Positions 32,122-39,821 of a stretch of DNA of 64,000 bases are shown here, piece after piece. A model generated the notes under the pieces. The model saw only the letters and a list, made by a program, of their open reading frames with translations, was not told where the DNA came from and did not search any database. Positions within the stretch are counted from its first letter, which is position 1. Each line of letters starts with the position of its first letter. The position numbers were made by a program, and so were the translations under genes. Origin of the DNA: Bacteroidales bacterium (lineage in GTDB: Bacteria > Bacteroidota > Bacteroidia > Bacteroidales > UBA932). The stretch lies in the NCBI GenBank assembly GCA_017534745.1, contig JAFXVX010000003.1:62001-126000 (forward strand), in the 5' to 3' direction.

Positions 32122-33000
32122 TTACGCGTATAATTCGTCTTTCGAGAGGGAGAGGAGGCGGCCGGTGGACAGGTAGGTGCTGAGGGTGCAGATGAAAAGG
32201 CCGGCAACGACGACGGCCGCGGCGGTGATTATGAGGTTGTCCCTTTCGAAGACGTTGAATATCTGGTAGAACTCCTCGCGGAGGAAGAAGAGGCCGCCGG
32301 CGAGGATGAGGCAGGCGAGAATCGAGGCCACGAGGCCGAGGAGGGCCGCCTGGACCATGAACGGGCGGCGTATGAACCGCTTGGTCGCCCCGACAAGCTT
32401 CATCGTGTGGACCGTGAATCTCCGGGAGAACACGCTGAGGCGCATTGTGTTGGAGATGAGGACATAGGAGATGAATAGCAGGAGGGCGGTGAGGATTGCG
32501 AGGGCGATGGAGACCTTGTTGAGGTTCTCGTTGAGGGCCTCCACGAGGGAGGACTGATAGACGACCTCATCGACGAGGGGCTCCGCGCCGACAGCGCTCT
32601 CAATCTTGACGAGACTGTCCCTGACGACGTAATCCGGCTGGAGGGTGAGGTCTATGGATACAGGAACGGGGGTCTCGCTGAAAGCGGTGAGGAAATCGTC
32701 GCCGAGGAGGGCGGCCATTTCGGCCGTGCCCTGCTCGCGGGAGATCAGCCGCGTGCCCTTGACAAAGGGCTTGGCGGCGAGAATCTTCTCGAACGCAGCG
32801 GCCTCGCCGTCAGACACTTCGGTCTTGAGGACGACCGAGACGGTCATGTTCTCGCGGAAGTAATCCGAGATGCTGCGGGCGTTGACGAAAAGGAGCGTGG
32901 CCACACCTACGAGCATCAGGACGAGGGTGATGCTGATCAGCATCGAAATCCAGGCGGAGGCCATCCTGCGGCGGATTATTTTGTTTTCAGCTTTGCGCAT
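32122..33000 (-). CDS. ftsX: Cell-division protein FtsX
   Basis: 292 residues. It has a short cytoplasmic start, TM1 near 18-40, an extracellular domain (about 42-165, including MTVSVVLKTEVSDGEAAAFE) and three further C-terminal helices. FtsX with FtsE activates wall hydrolases at the septum; ftsE is not in the window. A TATATTTG -7 box on the minus strand (33020-33027) precedes it. Confidence 0.9.
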   Translation of the reverse strand: MRKAENKIIRRRMASAWISMLISITLVLMLVGVATLLFVNARSISDYFRENMTVSVVLKTEVSDGEAAAFEKILAAKPFVKGTRLISREQGTAEMAALLGDDFLTAFSETPVPVSIDLTLQPDYVVRDSLVKIESAVGAEPLVDEVVYQSSLVEALNENLNKVSIALAILTALLLFISYVLISNTMRLSVFSRRFTVHTMKLVGATKRFIRRPFMVQAALLGLVASILACLILAGGLFFLREEFYQIFNVFERDNLIITAAAVVVAGLFICTLSTYLSTGRLLSLSKDELYA

Positions 33001-33019
33001 ATTACCCCGAAATTCGCCC

Positions 33020-33066
33020 CAAATATAGTAAAATCTGCAAATTGTCGAAAAAAATTATTATCTTTG
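33020..33066. promoter_or_regulatory. Divergent -7 boxes of ftsX and the GT5-like gene
   Basis: TATATTTG on the minus strand (33020-33027) and TATCTTTG on the plus strand (33059-33066). The plus-strand box would start RNA near 33073, which rules out the TTG at 33068 as a useful start and favours the ATG at 33089. Neither box has a clean -33 TTTG. Confidence 0.5.
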
Positions 33067-33088
33067 TTTGGTTAATAGCATTTGGACC

Positions 33089-33910
33089 ATGGGAGACGCA
33101 GTTAAAAGAGTCCTTTTCGTCAATTCGGAGATATATCCATATATCCCCGAGTCGGCGATTTCCAAGGTAGGAAGGGAGCTCCCGCAGGGTATCCAGGAGA
33201 AGCGCAAGGAGATTCGCGCCTTTATGCCCCGCTACGGCTGTGTCAATGAGCGCAAGTTCTCCCTCCACGAGGTCATCCGCCTTTCCGGGATGAACATCAT
33301 AATCTCCGACACCGACCGCCCTCTCTCCATCAAAGTGGCCTCCATCTCCGCCGCCCGTCTCCAGGTCTATTTCATCGACAACGACGAATATTTCCACCGC
33401 AAGCAGCTCTACCGCGACGACAAGGGCCGCTTCTTCCACGACAACGGCGAGAGGGCGATATTCTTCGCCCGCGGCGTCCTTGAGACGGTCAAGAAGCAGC
33501 GCTGGGCTCCGGACATAGTCCACTGCAGCGGCTGGATTTCCCAGGTGCTCCCCATCTACCTCAAGAAGGCCTACAGGGACGACCCCATTTTCTCGTCTAG
33601 CAAAGTCGTGCTCTCCCTTTACGGCGACACCCCTTCAGAGAAATTCGAAGCCGGGTTCGCCGACGCCATTCCGTTCGGGCCCGTCACAAAGGAAGATGTC
33701 GGCCTCGAAGGCCCCGTTGACGGCACGTTACTTGCTTCACTCGCGGTCCGTTATGCCGACGGAATTATCTACGGCGCCCCCGGGATTGGCGACAGCCTCG
33801 AAGCTCTCGTCAAAAAGAGCGGCCTTCCGACCCTCCCCTTCGATGGCGCCTCGATGGAAGACGGCAGCTACATAGACCGTTACAACTCTTTCTACGAAAG
33901 CATCCTGTGA
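33089..33910 (+). CDS. GT5-like glycogen/starch synthase N-terminal-domain protein
   Basis: 273 residues resembling only the first Rossmann half of GT5 glycogen synthase: VKRVLFVNSEIYPYIPESAI at the start, GQVYFIDND-like strand VYFIDNDEYFHRKQLY, and PDIVHCSGWISQVLPIYLKK. The ADP-glucose KxGGL loop is replaced by SAISKVGRELP and the entire C-terminal GT-B domain is absent, so it is unlikely to be a glycogen synthase. Similar short proteins are conserved in Bacteroidetes next to DUF4270 genes. Its stop overlaps the DUF4270 start (TGATG), suggesting a joint role. Confidence 0.75.
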   Translation: MGDAVKRVLFVNSEIYPYIPESAISKVGRELPQGIQEKRKEIRAFMPRYGCVNERKFSLHEVIRLSGMNIIISDTDRPLSIKVASISAARLQVYFIDNDEYFHRKQLYRDDKGRFFHDNGERAIFFARGVLETVKKQRWAPDIVHCSGWISQVLPIYLKKAYRDDPIFSSSKVVLSLYGDTPSEKFEAGFADAIPFGPVTKEDVGLEGPVDGTLLASLAVRYADGIIYGAPGIGDSLEALVKKSGLPTLPFDGASMEDGSYIDRYNSFYESIL

Positions 33911-35736
33911 TGAAGAGAAGCTCATTTGCGCTTTTTACGGCTGCCGTGGCGGCATCCCTTGCTTTTTCCTGTGTGCCGATCGACGAGGATCTCGGCAAGA
34001 ACCTCATATCCACCAAAGCCCAGTTCCACGTTTTTACCGGGGAATACCCTCTCGGTGGCCTGGAGACCAGGACGGCCGATGACCTGTCCGGTTTCTCCAA
34101 CTCCAGGATAGTCATCGGCGCGGTCCGCGACGCGGACTACGGCGTCTCCAAGCGCTCGTCGGCGTTTACCCTCGTCCCCGCGATCGATACCCTCGACTTC
34201 GGCGAGGATCCCGAAGTCGTGAGGTTCTACCTCCACCTTGCCTGCGACACGACCTGCATCGTGCCCGGAGGGGAGTATAATCTCCAGAGGCTCAGCGTCT
34301 ATGCGCTCAAGGACACCCTCGATTTCGTTGATAACGGGACCAACAAGGTGCCGGAGACCCTTCCGGGGAAGGTGTCCCTCGGCTCGCCGGTTATCAACGG
34401 CCGTGACTCGCTCAGGATAGAGTTTACCAAAGAGTTCGGCCAGAAATACGTCGATGGCATCCTGTCGCTCTTTGACAAGGACGGCGACGGCAAGGCCGTC
34501 CTCGCCTGGAGGGACGGCAATGACGACAGCGATGAGGATGTCAAGTCCAATCGTGCGGCCTTCACGGAGTACAACAAGCTCCTGCCGGGCGTCCTCGTCG
34601 AGGCGGACGATCCGGTAAAGCCCGGCGGACGTTTCGATATGTTCAGGATCTCCTGTTTCTCGATAGCCTACGACAGCGGAAGCAGCGCCTATTATTACAG
34701 GAATAACAATATAGGCATTCTCCGCGTGAAGGGGACATTCAAGGGAGTCAGAAGGGACACTGCGTATCTGTTCCTCCCCGGCGAGCTCGAATTCCTTGAC
34801 GAGAACAGCTACCTGTCCAACCGGACGAAATTCTATCAGTACGCCTTCAACGCCACGGTCCAGGATCCTGTGACCGATGCCCTCAAGGCCGACAGGCAGA
34901 AAGCCTGCGTCGAGGGCGGCGGCGGCATGAAGCCGGTCGTCTGCGCCGACAGCCTCGGCCGGGTGCTCTATGAAGACATAGTTTCCAAGGGAGGAGACCC
35001 GTCCTACACCGTTGTCAATAAGGGGACACTCATTCTCCCGTTCGAAGACCCCGCGACGGCCAACCCCGACACCGATTACTCCGAGCTAGACCTCTTCCCC
35101 GAGGTCCTTTCCCCGACCTGCTGCATTGTGACGACAGTCAAGGACGGCGAGACGGAAAAGGAGACGAAGACCTTCGCTGCGCTCGCCGACGCCTCGTCTT
35201 CCGCCGAGGATCAGGGCGACATCAACCGCAGCCTCTGCCGTTACAATCCCGACATTACCCACCACCTCCAGCAGATACTCAAGGTTTACATCGAAAAGGT
35301 GAAAAAGCTTGAGGAGGCCGGAGAGGCCGGCCGGGAAGATGTCGAGGAAGAGTACCGTAAGAAGCTCGCCAACTACGACATCTGGTTCCTCAATGTCCAC
35401 GACGAGACCGTCGAGACCATCTCGGCGTCGTCCTACGACAACGACTACTACAGGAACCTCCTGTATGCCCAGTACTACAATTCACTCTACGGCGGCTATG
35501 GCTACGGCAGCTACGGCTATGGCTACGGCTACGGTGATTACGGCGGCTATGGCTACGGCAGCAACTACTACAGCCTCGCCATGCTGAACGCCCTCTACTC
35601 CGGATCCGGCACGACGACGACCACGACCCAGGAGCTCGACACCGCCCGTTTCTACAAGGCCATCCTCAACGGCCCCGAGACTTCCTCGGACGCCAAGCCC
35701 TCCCTCGTCGTCACCTACTCCTTCCCGAAAGAATAA
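33910..35736 (+). CDS. DUF4270 lipoprotein with Gly-Tyr-rich repeat
   Basis: 608 residues. The lipobox LAFSCVPIDED (Cys near residue 20) marks a lipoprotein, and the body has the beta-rich DUF4270 pattern (DTLDFGEDPEVVRFYLHLAC, GVRRDTAYLFLPGELEFL). A tail segment at about residues 528-556 is a nearly pure Gly-Tyr repeat followed by a run of six Thr. DUF4270 proteins are surface-linked in Bacteroidetes, with no proven function. It is translationally coupled to the upstream GT5-like gene. An acidic EF-hand-like DKDGDGKAVLAWRDGNDDSD occurs near 190 and may bind calcium. Confidence 0.78.
   Translation: MKRSSFALFTAAVAASLAFSCVPIDEDLGKNLISTKAQFHVFTGEYPLGGLETRTADDLSGFSNSRIVIGAVRDADYGVSKRSSAFTLVPAIDTLDFGEDPEVVRFYLHLACDTTCIVPGGEYNLQRLSVYALKDTLDFVDNGTNKVPETLPGKVSLGSPVINGRDSLRIEFTKEFGQKYVDGILSLFDKDGDGKAVLAWRDGNDDSDEDVKSNRAAFTEYNKLLPGVLVEADDPVKPGGRFDMFRISCFSIAYDSGSSAYYYRNNNIGILRVKGTFKGVRRDTAYLFLPGELEFLDENSYLSNRTKFYQYAFNATVQDPVTDALKADRQKACVEGGGGMKPVVCADSLGRVLYEDIVSKGGDPSYTVVNKGTLILPFEDPATANPDTDYSELDLFPEVLSPTCCIVTTVKDGETEKETKTFAALADASSSAEDQGDINRSLCRYNPDITHHLQQILKVYIEKVKKLEEAGEAGREDVEEEYRKKLANYDIWFLNVHDETVETISASSYDNDYYRNLLYAQYYNSLYGGYGYGSYGYGYGYGDYGGYGYGSNYYSLAMLNALYSGSGTTTTTTQELDTARFYKAILNGPETSSDAKPSLVVTYSFPKE
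35491..35577 (+). repeat. Gly-Tyr codon repeat in the DUF4270 gene
   Basis: About 29 codons made mostly of GGC, TAT and TAC in GGY and GYG units, encoding YGGYGYGSYGYGYGYGDYGG and a shorter second block. It is a slippage-prone low-complexity region. Confidence 0.8.
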
Positions 35737-35743
35737 TTATGTT

Positions 35744-35759
35744 TGGCACGGATTTGGCA
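35744..35759 (+). promoter_or_regulatory. Sigma-54-like -24/-12 promoter
   Basis: TGGCACGGATTTGGCA fits TGGCACGRNNNTTGCW except for one base in the -12 element, and keeps the exact GG-N10-GC spacing. It points along the plus strand, but no plus-strand gene follows before 44789: only a hairpin terminator and then the antisense of the ATP synthase operon. Confidence 0.35.
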
Positions 35760-35768
35760 TAATCCACC

Positions 35769-35839
35769 GTCGAAGACATAAATATTGATAAGATACATTT
35801 CCGGAGCCAGTCGCGAGATTAGCTCCGGAAATCGTTTTT
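35769..35839 (+). ncRNA. Candidate small RNA between the sigma-54-like site and terminator
   Basis: If the site at 35744-35759 is used, RNA would begin about 35769-35771 and end at the T-run near 35839, giving a transcript of about 70 nt whose second half is the terminator hairpin. The AT-rich first part has no open frame. Purely inferred from signal arrangement. Confidence 0.2.
35798..35839 (+). terminator. Terminator hairpin downstream of the DUF4270 gene
   Basis: TTTCCGGAGC (35798-35807) pairs perfectly with GCTCCGGAAA (35822-35831), with a 14-base loop and TCGTTTTT following. It terminates plus-strand transcription; on the minus strand it lies 12 bases past the atpG stop and may protect that mRNA 3' end. 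Confidence 0.75.
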
Positions 35840-35850
35840 GTCCTGCTCCG

Positions 35851-36834
35851 CTAGAGCAGGCTGCCGCCGACGAGGTCGAGGATTTCGGCGGTGATTTTCT
35901 GCTGGCGGCTCTTGTTGTATTCGAGGGTGAGGTCGCGAAGGAGGTCTTCGGCGTTGTCGGTTGCCATCTGCATCGCGACGGTGCGGGCGGCGTGCTCCGC
36001 CGCGGCGCTGTCGAGCAGCACGCTGTAGAGTTTGAATTTCAGCACTTTAGGGAGCAGTTCCTCAATCAGTTCCCCGCTCGACGGCTCCACTATGCAATCC
36101 ACAGCATTGTCATACCGAGGCCGTAGGCCGAGAGTATCTCCGGAGGTGGAGGAGATGCCCTCGCTATCGCTCGGCATGACAGGGGAGCTATCGCTCGGCA
36201 TGACAGGGGAGCTATTGCTCGGCATGACAGAGGCGCCGCTGAACGGCAGCAGTGTCTCCCGCACGGTCGGCTGGGAGGCGGTGGAGGCGAAGTGGTTATA
36301 GATGAGCTCCACGCGGGAGTAGCGGCGCTCGAGGAAGCCCTCGATGAGTTCTTCCGCGAGAGCGGCGGCCCCGTCGTAGGACGGGTGCTCCGCGAGGTGG
36401 GAGAAGTCTTCAGGCGACGGGTGGCCGGCCTTTTTCATAGCGTCGGCCATTTTGCGGCCGATGCTGAAAACTGTGGCGTCCGGGGCGTCCGACAGGGCTG
36501 CGAGGGTGCCGCGGATAGCATTGGCGTTGAAGCCTCCGCAAAGGGAACTGTTGGAAGAGACCGCGACAATAGCGACGCGGCCGCTATCGCTCTCGCGGGA
36601 GAAGGCCTCCCAGGGAGTGGCGCCGGCGTTTTTGCCTTCCCGATGCTTTACGGCGTAGTCGGCAAGGAGGGTGGAGAGGACTTCCGAGAGGGTCTGCTGG
36701 TAGGGCAGTGCGGCGGCGACGGCCTGCTGGGCCTTGCGCAGCTTGGCCGAGGCCACGAGCTTCATCGCCGAAGTGATCTTCAGCGTGCTGCGGACCGAGC
36801 CGATTCGGTTCTTTATTTCCTTCAGGGAAGCCAT
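35851..36834 (-). CDS. atpG: ATP synthase F1 gamma subunit with in-frame palindromic insertion
   Basis: 327 residues against about 285-295 normally. The N-terminal helix ASLKEIKNRIGSVRSTLKIT and C-terminal helix AAEHAARTVAMQMATDNAED, which form the rotating coiled coil, are intact. The excess length is residues about 202-243, where a palindromic element and two extra 24-bp units encode three VMPS(D/N)S(S/E) octapeptide-like units and then GDTLGLRPRYDN. They fall in the variable loop before CIVEPSSGELIEELLP in the globular part. It is the last gene of the ATP synthase operon. Confidence 0.95.
   Translation of the reverse strand: MASLKEIKNRIGSVRSTLKITSAMKLVASAKLRKAQQAVAAALPYQQTLSEVLSTLLADYAVKHREGKNAGATPWEAFSRESDSGRVAIVAVSSNSSLCGGFNANAIRGTLAALSDAPDATVFSIGRKMADAMKKAGHPSPEDFSHLAEHPSYDGAAALAEELIEGFLERRYSRVELIYNHFASTASQPTVRETLLPFSGASVMPSNSSPVMPSDSSPVMPSDSEGISSTSGDTLGLRPRYDNAVDCIVEPSSGELIEELLPKVLKFKLYSVLLDSAAAEHAARTVAMQMATDNAEDLLRDLTLEYNKSRQQKITAEILDLVGGSLL
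36108..36229 (-). repeat. Palindromic in-frame element, copy 4, with tandem 24-bp units (atpG)
   Basis: A 74-bp element (36108-36181) with TGTCAT/ATGACA ends, one arm with the GGCCGTAGGCC mini-hairpin and one with CGATAGCG. The latter end is repeated as two further 24-bp units (36182-36205 and 36206-36229, one mismatch) encoding VMPSDSSP and VMPSNSSP. Units are 8 codons long, so copy number can change without a frameshift. Confidence 0.88.
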
Positions 36835-36844
36835 TTACCGGAGT

Positions 36845-38428
36845 TTACTTCAGGGAGTCGATAACAGCTGCGGCTGTTTTTTCAATAATAGCCGCCATTT
36901 CCTCGCTCACCTTGCCTTCCGAGAGCGGCTGCAGTACGTCTTCGGCGTGGGAAGCTCTCATAGTGTCCAGGAAAATCTCCTGGAAGGCCGGCACCTTGTC
37001 CTCGGGGATGTCCTTCATAAGGGCGTGGGTCCCGCAGTAGAGGATGGCGACCTGCTCGCCGACCGGCATCGGGCTGTACTGGGGCTGGATAAGGAGACGG
37101 CTGTTCTTGCGGCCCTTGTCGAGGGTCATCGCCGTGACGCTGTCCATGTCGGAGGAGAACTTCGAGAAGGCCTCCAGTTCGTTGTACTGGGCCTGGTCGA
37201 TTTTCAGCGTTCCCGCGACTTTCTTCATACTCTTTACCTGCGCGCTTCCGCCGACACGGGAGACGGAGATACCGATATTGATGGCCGGGCGGACGCCACG
37301 GTTGAAAAGGTCGGTCTCGAGGTAAATCTGGCCGTCGGTGATGGAAATCACGTTGGTCGGGATATAGGCGGAAACGTCGCCGGCCTGCGTCTCGATGATT
37401 GGCAGGGCCGTGAGCGTGCCGCCTGCCTTCACTTTGCCCTTCAGGGATTCGGGCAGATCGTTCATCTTCTCCGCGACGGCCTGTTCGGAGATGATCTTCG
37501 CCGCCCTCTCAAGGAGGCGGGAGTGCAGGTAGAAAATGTCGCCCGGATAGGCCTCGCGCCCGGAGGGGCGCTTTAGGATAAGGGAAACCTCGCGGTATGC
37601 GACGGCCTGCTTGGAGAGGTCGTCATAGACTACGAGCGCGTGGCGGCCCGTGTCGCGGAAGTATTCTCCGATGGCTGCTCCGGCGAACGGTGCGTAGTAC
37701 TGGAGCGCCGCGGGGTCGGAGGCTGTCGCCGCGACAACGATGGTGTAGTCCATCGCCCCTTTGGTGCGGAGGGTGTTGACTATGCTCGCCACCGTGGAAC
37801 CTTTCTGACCTACAGCGACATAGATGCAATAGACAGGCTCGCCCTTCTCGTAGCAGGAGCGCTGGTTTATAATCGTGTCTATGGCGATTGCGGTCTTGCC
37901 GGTCTGGCGGTCGCCGATGATGAGCTCCCTCTGGCCGCGGCCGATGGGAATCATCGCGTCGATGGCCTTGAGGCCGGTCTGGAGCGGCTCGGTAACGGGC
38001 TGGCGGAAGAGGACGCCGGGGGCCTTGCGCTCGAGCGGCATCTCGCAGAGATCGCCCTCGATTGCACCGAGGCCGTCGAGCGGATTACCGAGCGGATCCA
38101 CAACCCTGCCGAGCATGCTCTCGCCGACCCTTATGGAGGCGATACGACCCGTGCGGTGCACGGTCATCCCTTCCTTGATTTCATCGGTCGGGCCGAGCAG
38201 GATGGCGCCGACGTTGTCCTCTTCGAGGTTCATCACTACGGCCATTTCGCCGCTCTCGAACTCGAGGAGTTCGCCGGCTTCGGCGTTCCTGAGCCCGTAG
38301 ATGCGGACCACTCCGTCGCTGACCTGGAGCACCTTGCCGATTTCCTCGAGGCGGAGCCCTGTGGAAATCTGCCGCAGCTGCTCAAGCAGCACTTCCGATA
38401 TTTCGCTTGGTTTGAGGTTCTGAGCCAT
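36845..38428 (-). CDS. atpA: ATP synthase F1 alpha subunit
   Basis: 527 residues. It carries the non-catalytic P-loop [14 protein letters not shown] and the alpha signature [17 protein letters not shown] with the conserved Arg finger region. It alternates with beta in the F1 hexamer. It is 3 bases after atpH and 10 before atpG. No insertion element is present in it. Confidence 0.98.
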   Translation of the reverse strand: MAQNLKPSEISEVLLEQLRQISTGLRLEEIGKVLQVSDGVVRIYGLRNAEAGELLEFESGEMAVVMNLEEDNVGAILLGPTDEIKEGMTVHRTGRIASIRVGESMLGRVVDPLGNPLDGLGAIEGDLCEMPLERKAPGVLFRQPVTEPLQTGLKAIDAMIPIGRGQRELIIGDRQTGKTAIAIDTIINQRSCYEKGEPVYCIYVAVGQKGSTVASIVNTLRTKGAMDYTIVVAATASDPAALQYYAPFAGAAIGEYFRDTGRHALVVYDDLSKQAVAYREVSLILKRPSGREAYPGDIFYLHSRLLERAAKIISEQAVAEKMNDLPESLKGKVKAGGTLTALPIIETQAGDVSAYIPTNVISITDGQIYLETDLFNRGVRPAINIGISVSRVGGSAQVKSMKKVAGTLKIDQAQYNELEAFSKFSSDMDSVTAMTLDKGRKNSRLLIQPQYSPMPVGEQVAILYCGTHALMKDIPEDKVPAFQEIFLDTMRASHAEDVLQPLSEGKVSEEMAAIIEKTAAAVIDSLK

Positions 38429-38431
38429 GTT

Positions 38432-38989
38432 CTATACGATTCTTCTGTTTTTCCGGATAAACTGCCGGCGGACAGTGTCCAGTTGTCTTTTTACGCTCGA
38501 GTCCACGAGGTAGTCGTCCACGTCGAATACGAAGCCTCCTATGAGTTCCGGATCCGTCACGACATTGATGATGACATCAAATCCGGCCTTCTCCTTGACA
38601 AGGGCCCTGATTTTAGCGAGCATTTCCTCCGAGGGCGGGCTAACCGTCCGGAGGGTTGCGACGCGGATGCCCTTCCGGCGGTAGTACTCACGGATGAAGG
38701 AAGATAGCATCAGCGGCAGGTACTCGTCCCTGCCTTTTGATGCGAGGAGCCCGAGGAAACGCTCCATCTCGGGGGAAATACTTCCGCCGAGGGCCGTCTT
38801 CGCGAGGGAGATCTTCTCCTTCGCGCTGAGGCCGGAGCTGCCCCGGAGGGCCTGCGCGAGGCCCGGGACTTCCTTCATCGCTTTCCCGAGGGCCGTCGCC
38901 TCTGCGCACACGGTGTCCCCGCCACCCGTCTCTTCGACGAGGCGGACAAGCGCGAGTGCATAACGCGAGACTATGAGCCCTGTGTCCAT
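38432..38989 (-). CDS. atpH: ATP synthase F1 delta subunit
   Basis: 185 residues, slightly longer than average because of an N-terminal segment. The family pattern is seen in SRYALALVRLVEETG, the helical bundle and the C-terminal DVIINVVTDPELIGGFVFDV followed by DSSVKRQLDTVRRQF. It links the peripheral stalk to the top of F1. It starts directly where atpF stops (adjacent bases). Confidence 0.95.
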   Translation of the reverse strand: MDTGLIVSRYALALVRLVEETGGGDTVCAEATALGKAMKEVPGLAQALRGSSGLSAKEKISLAKTALGGSISPEMERFLGLLASKGRDEYLPLMLSSFIREYYRRKGIRVATLRTVSPPSEEMLAKIRALVKEKAGFDVIINVVTDPELIGGFVFDVDDYLVDSSVKRQLDTVRRQFIRKNRRIV

Positions 38990-39508
38990 TTAGTTTTCTT
39001 TGGCGGAGTCCTTGGAAAGGGTCTGCGCTTCGGTGTAGAGACGGTCGAGGTACTCTTTATTCGCCGCATCGGAGGAGAGCTGCTCCCGCAGAATCTTCTC
39101 CGACACGCTTACGGCGAGTACTGCCACCTCGCGGCGTATATCCCTCAGCGCGCTTTCCTTTTCGGCGGCTATCTGAGTGCGGGCCTCCGAGAGTATTTTG
39201 TCACTCTCGGCCCGGGCCTTTTCCTGCGCCTCGGCGAGGATGGCCTTTTTCGCTTCAGTGGCCTCCTTGATAATCCGGCCCTGCTCCGCCCTGGCTTCAA
39301 GGAGCATTTTTTCATGCTCTTTGACCGTTTCGGCCATCATCTCCTTGACCTTCTCCGCTTCCTTCAGGGAGTCGGAGATGGCGGTATTTCTCTTTTCCAC
39401 CATCGAGGTGATGATCGGGAAGCCGAATCGCGCCAGGATGAAGAAAAGAAGGGCGAAGATGACGACCATCCAGAAGAGGAGGCCGGTGTCCGGTGTTACG
39501 AGGTTCAT
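38990..39508 (-). CDS. atpF: ATP synthase Fo b subunit
   Basis: 172 residues from the ATG at 39508, which overlaps the atpE stop as ATGA; nine additional upstream codons are open but would overlap atpE and lack reason to be used. One transmembrane helix (TGLLFWMVVIFALLFFILAR) is followed by a long charged coiled coil, the peripheral stalk. Confidence 0.95.
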   Translation of the reverse strand: MNLVTPDTGLLFWMVVIFALLFFILARFGFPIITSMVEKRNTAISDSLKEAEKVKEMMAETVKEHEKMLLEARAEQGRIIKEATEAKKAILAEAQEKARAESDKILSEARTQIAAEKESALRDIRREVAVLAVSVSEKILREQLSSDAANKEYLDRLYTEAQTLSKDSAKEN

Positions 39509-39765
39509 CAGCCGAGAATGAGTGTCAGGAAGCAAACGATGATGGCGAAGAGCGCAGCGCCTTCGATCATACCGGCGGCGATGATCATGCCGGTCCTGAG
39601 GTTGCCGGCGGACTCGGGCTGGCGGGCGATGGATTCCATCGTGGATTTGCCGATTTTGCCGATACCGATTGCGGCTGCGATTGCTGCGATTGCCGCACCG
39701 AACGCTGCTCCGATCTTACCGAGTGCAGCCCCTGCGGCTGCCTGGAGAATAATCATTGATAACAT
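39508..39765 (-). CDS. atpE: ATP synthase Fo c subunit
   Basis: 85 residues forming a two-helix hairpin. The loop is ARQPESAGNLR and the ion-binding carboxylate is Glu68 in AAGMIEGAALFAII. The residue after Glu is Gly and the Gln/Ser ligands of sodium-type rings are missing, which favours proton coupling. Very rich in Ala and Gly. The 56-bp gap to atpB includes a half palindromic element. Confidence 0.95.
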   Translation of the reverse strand: MLSMIILQAAAGAALGKIGAAFGAAIAAIAAAIGIGKIGKSTMESIARQPESAGNLRTGMIIAAGMIEGAALFAIIVCFLTLILG

Positions 39766-39790
39766 AATTTGTAGGTATTTGATTTAAATA

Positions 39791-39817
39791 GATTCCTTCG
39801 CTTTGCTCGGAATGACA
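39791..39817 (-). repeat. Half palindromic element, copy 6 (atpB-atpE gap)
   Basis: 27 bp GATTCCTTCGCTTTGCTCGG followed by AATGACA, nearly the same as the right arm of copy 2 (GATTCTCTCGCTTCGCTCGG). It lies between the atpB stop and atpE, five bases from the atpB stop, and has lost its partner arm. Confidence 0.7.
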
Positions 39818-39821
39818 GAAG

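Noticed and set aside
36108..36229. Tandem repeats in atpG as a CRISPR array
   Set aside because: Units are contiguous 24-bp copies without spacers, translated in frame, and derived from the palindromic element arm.
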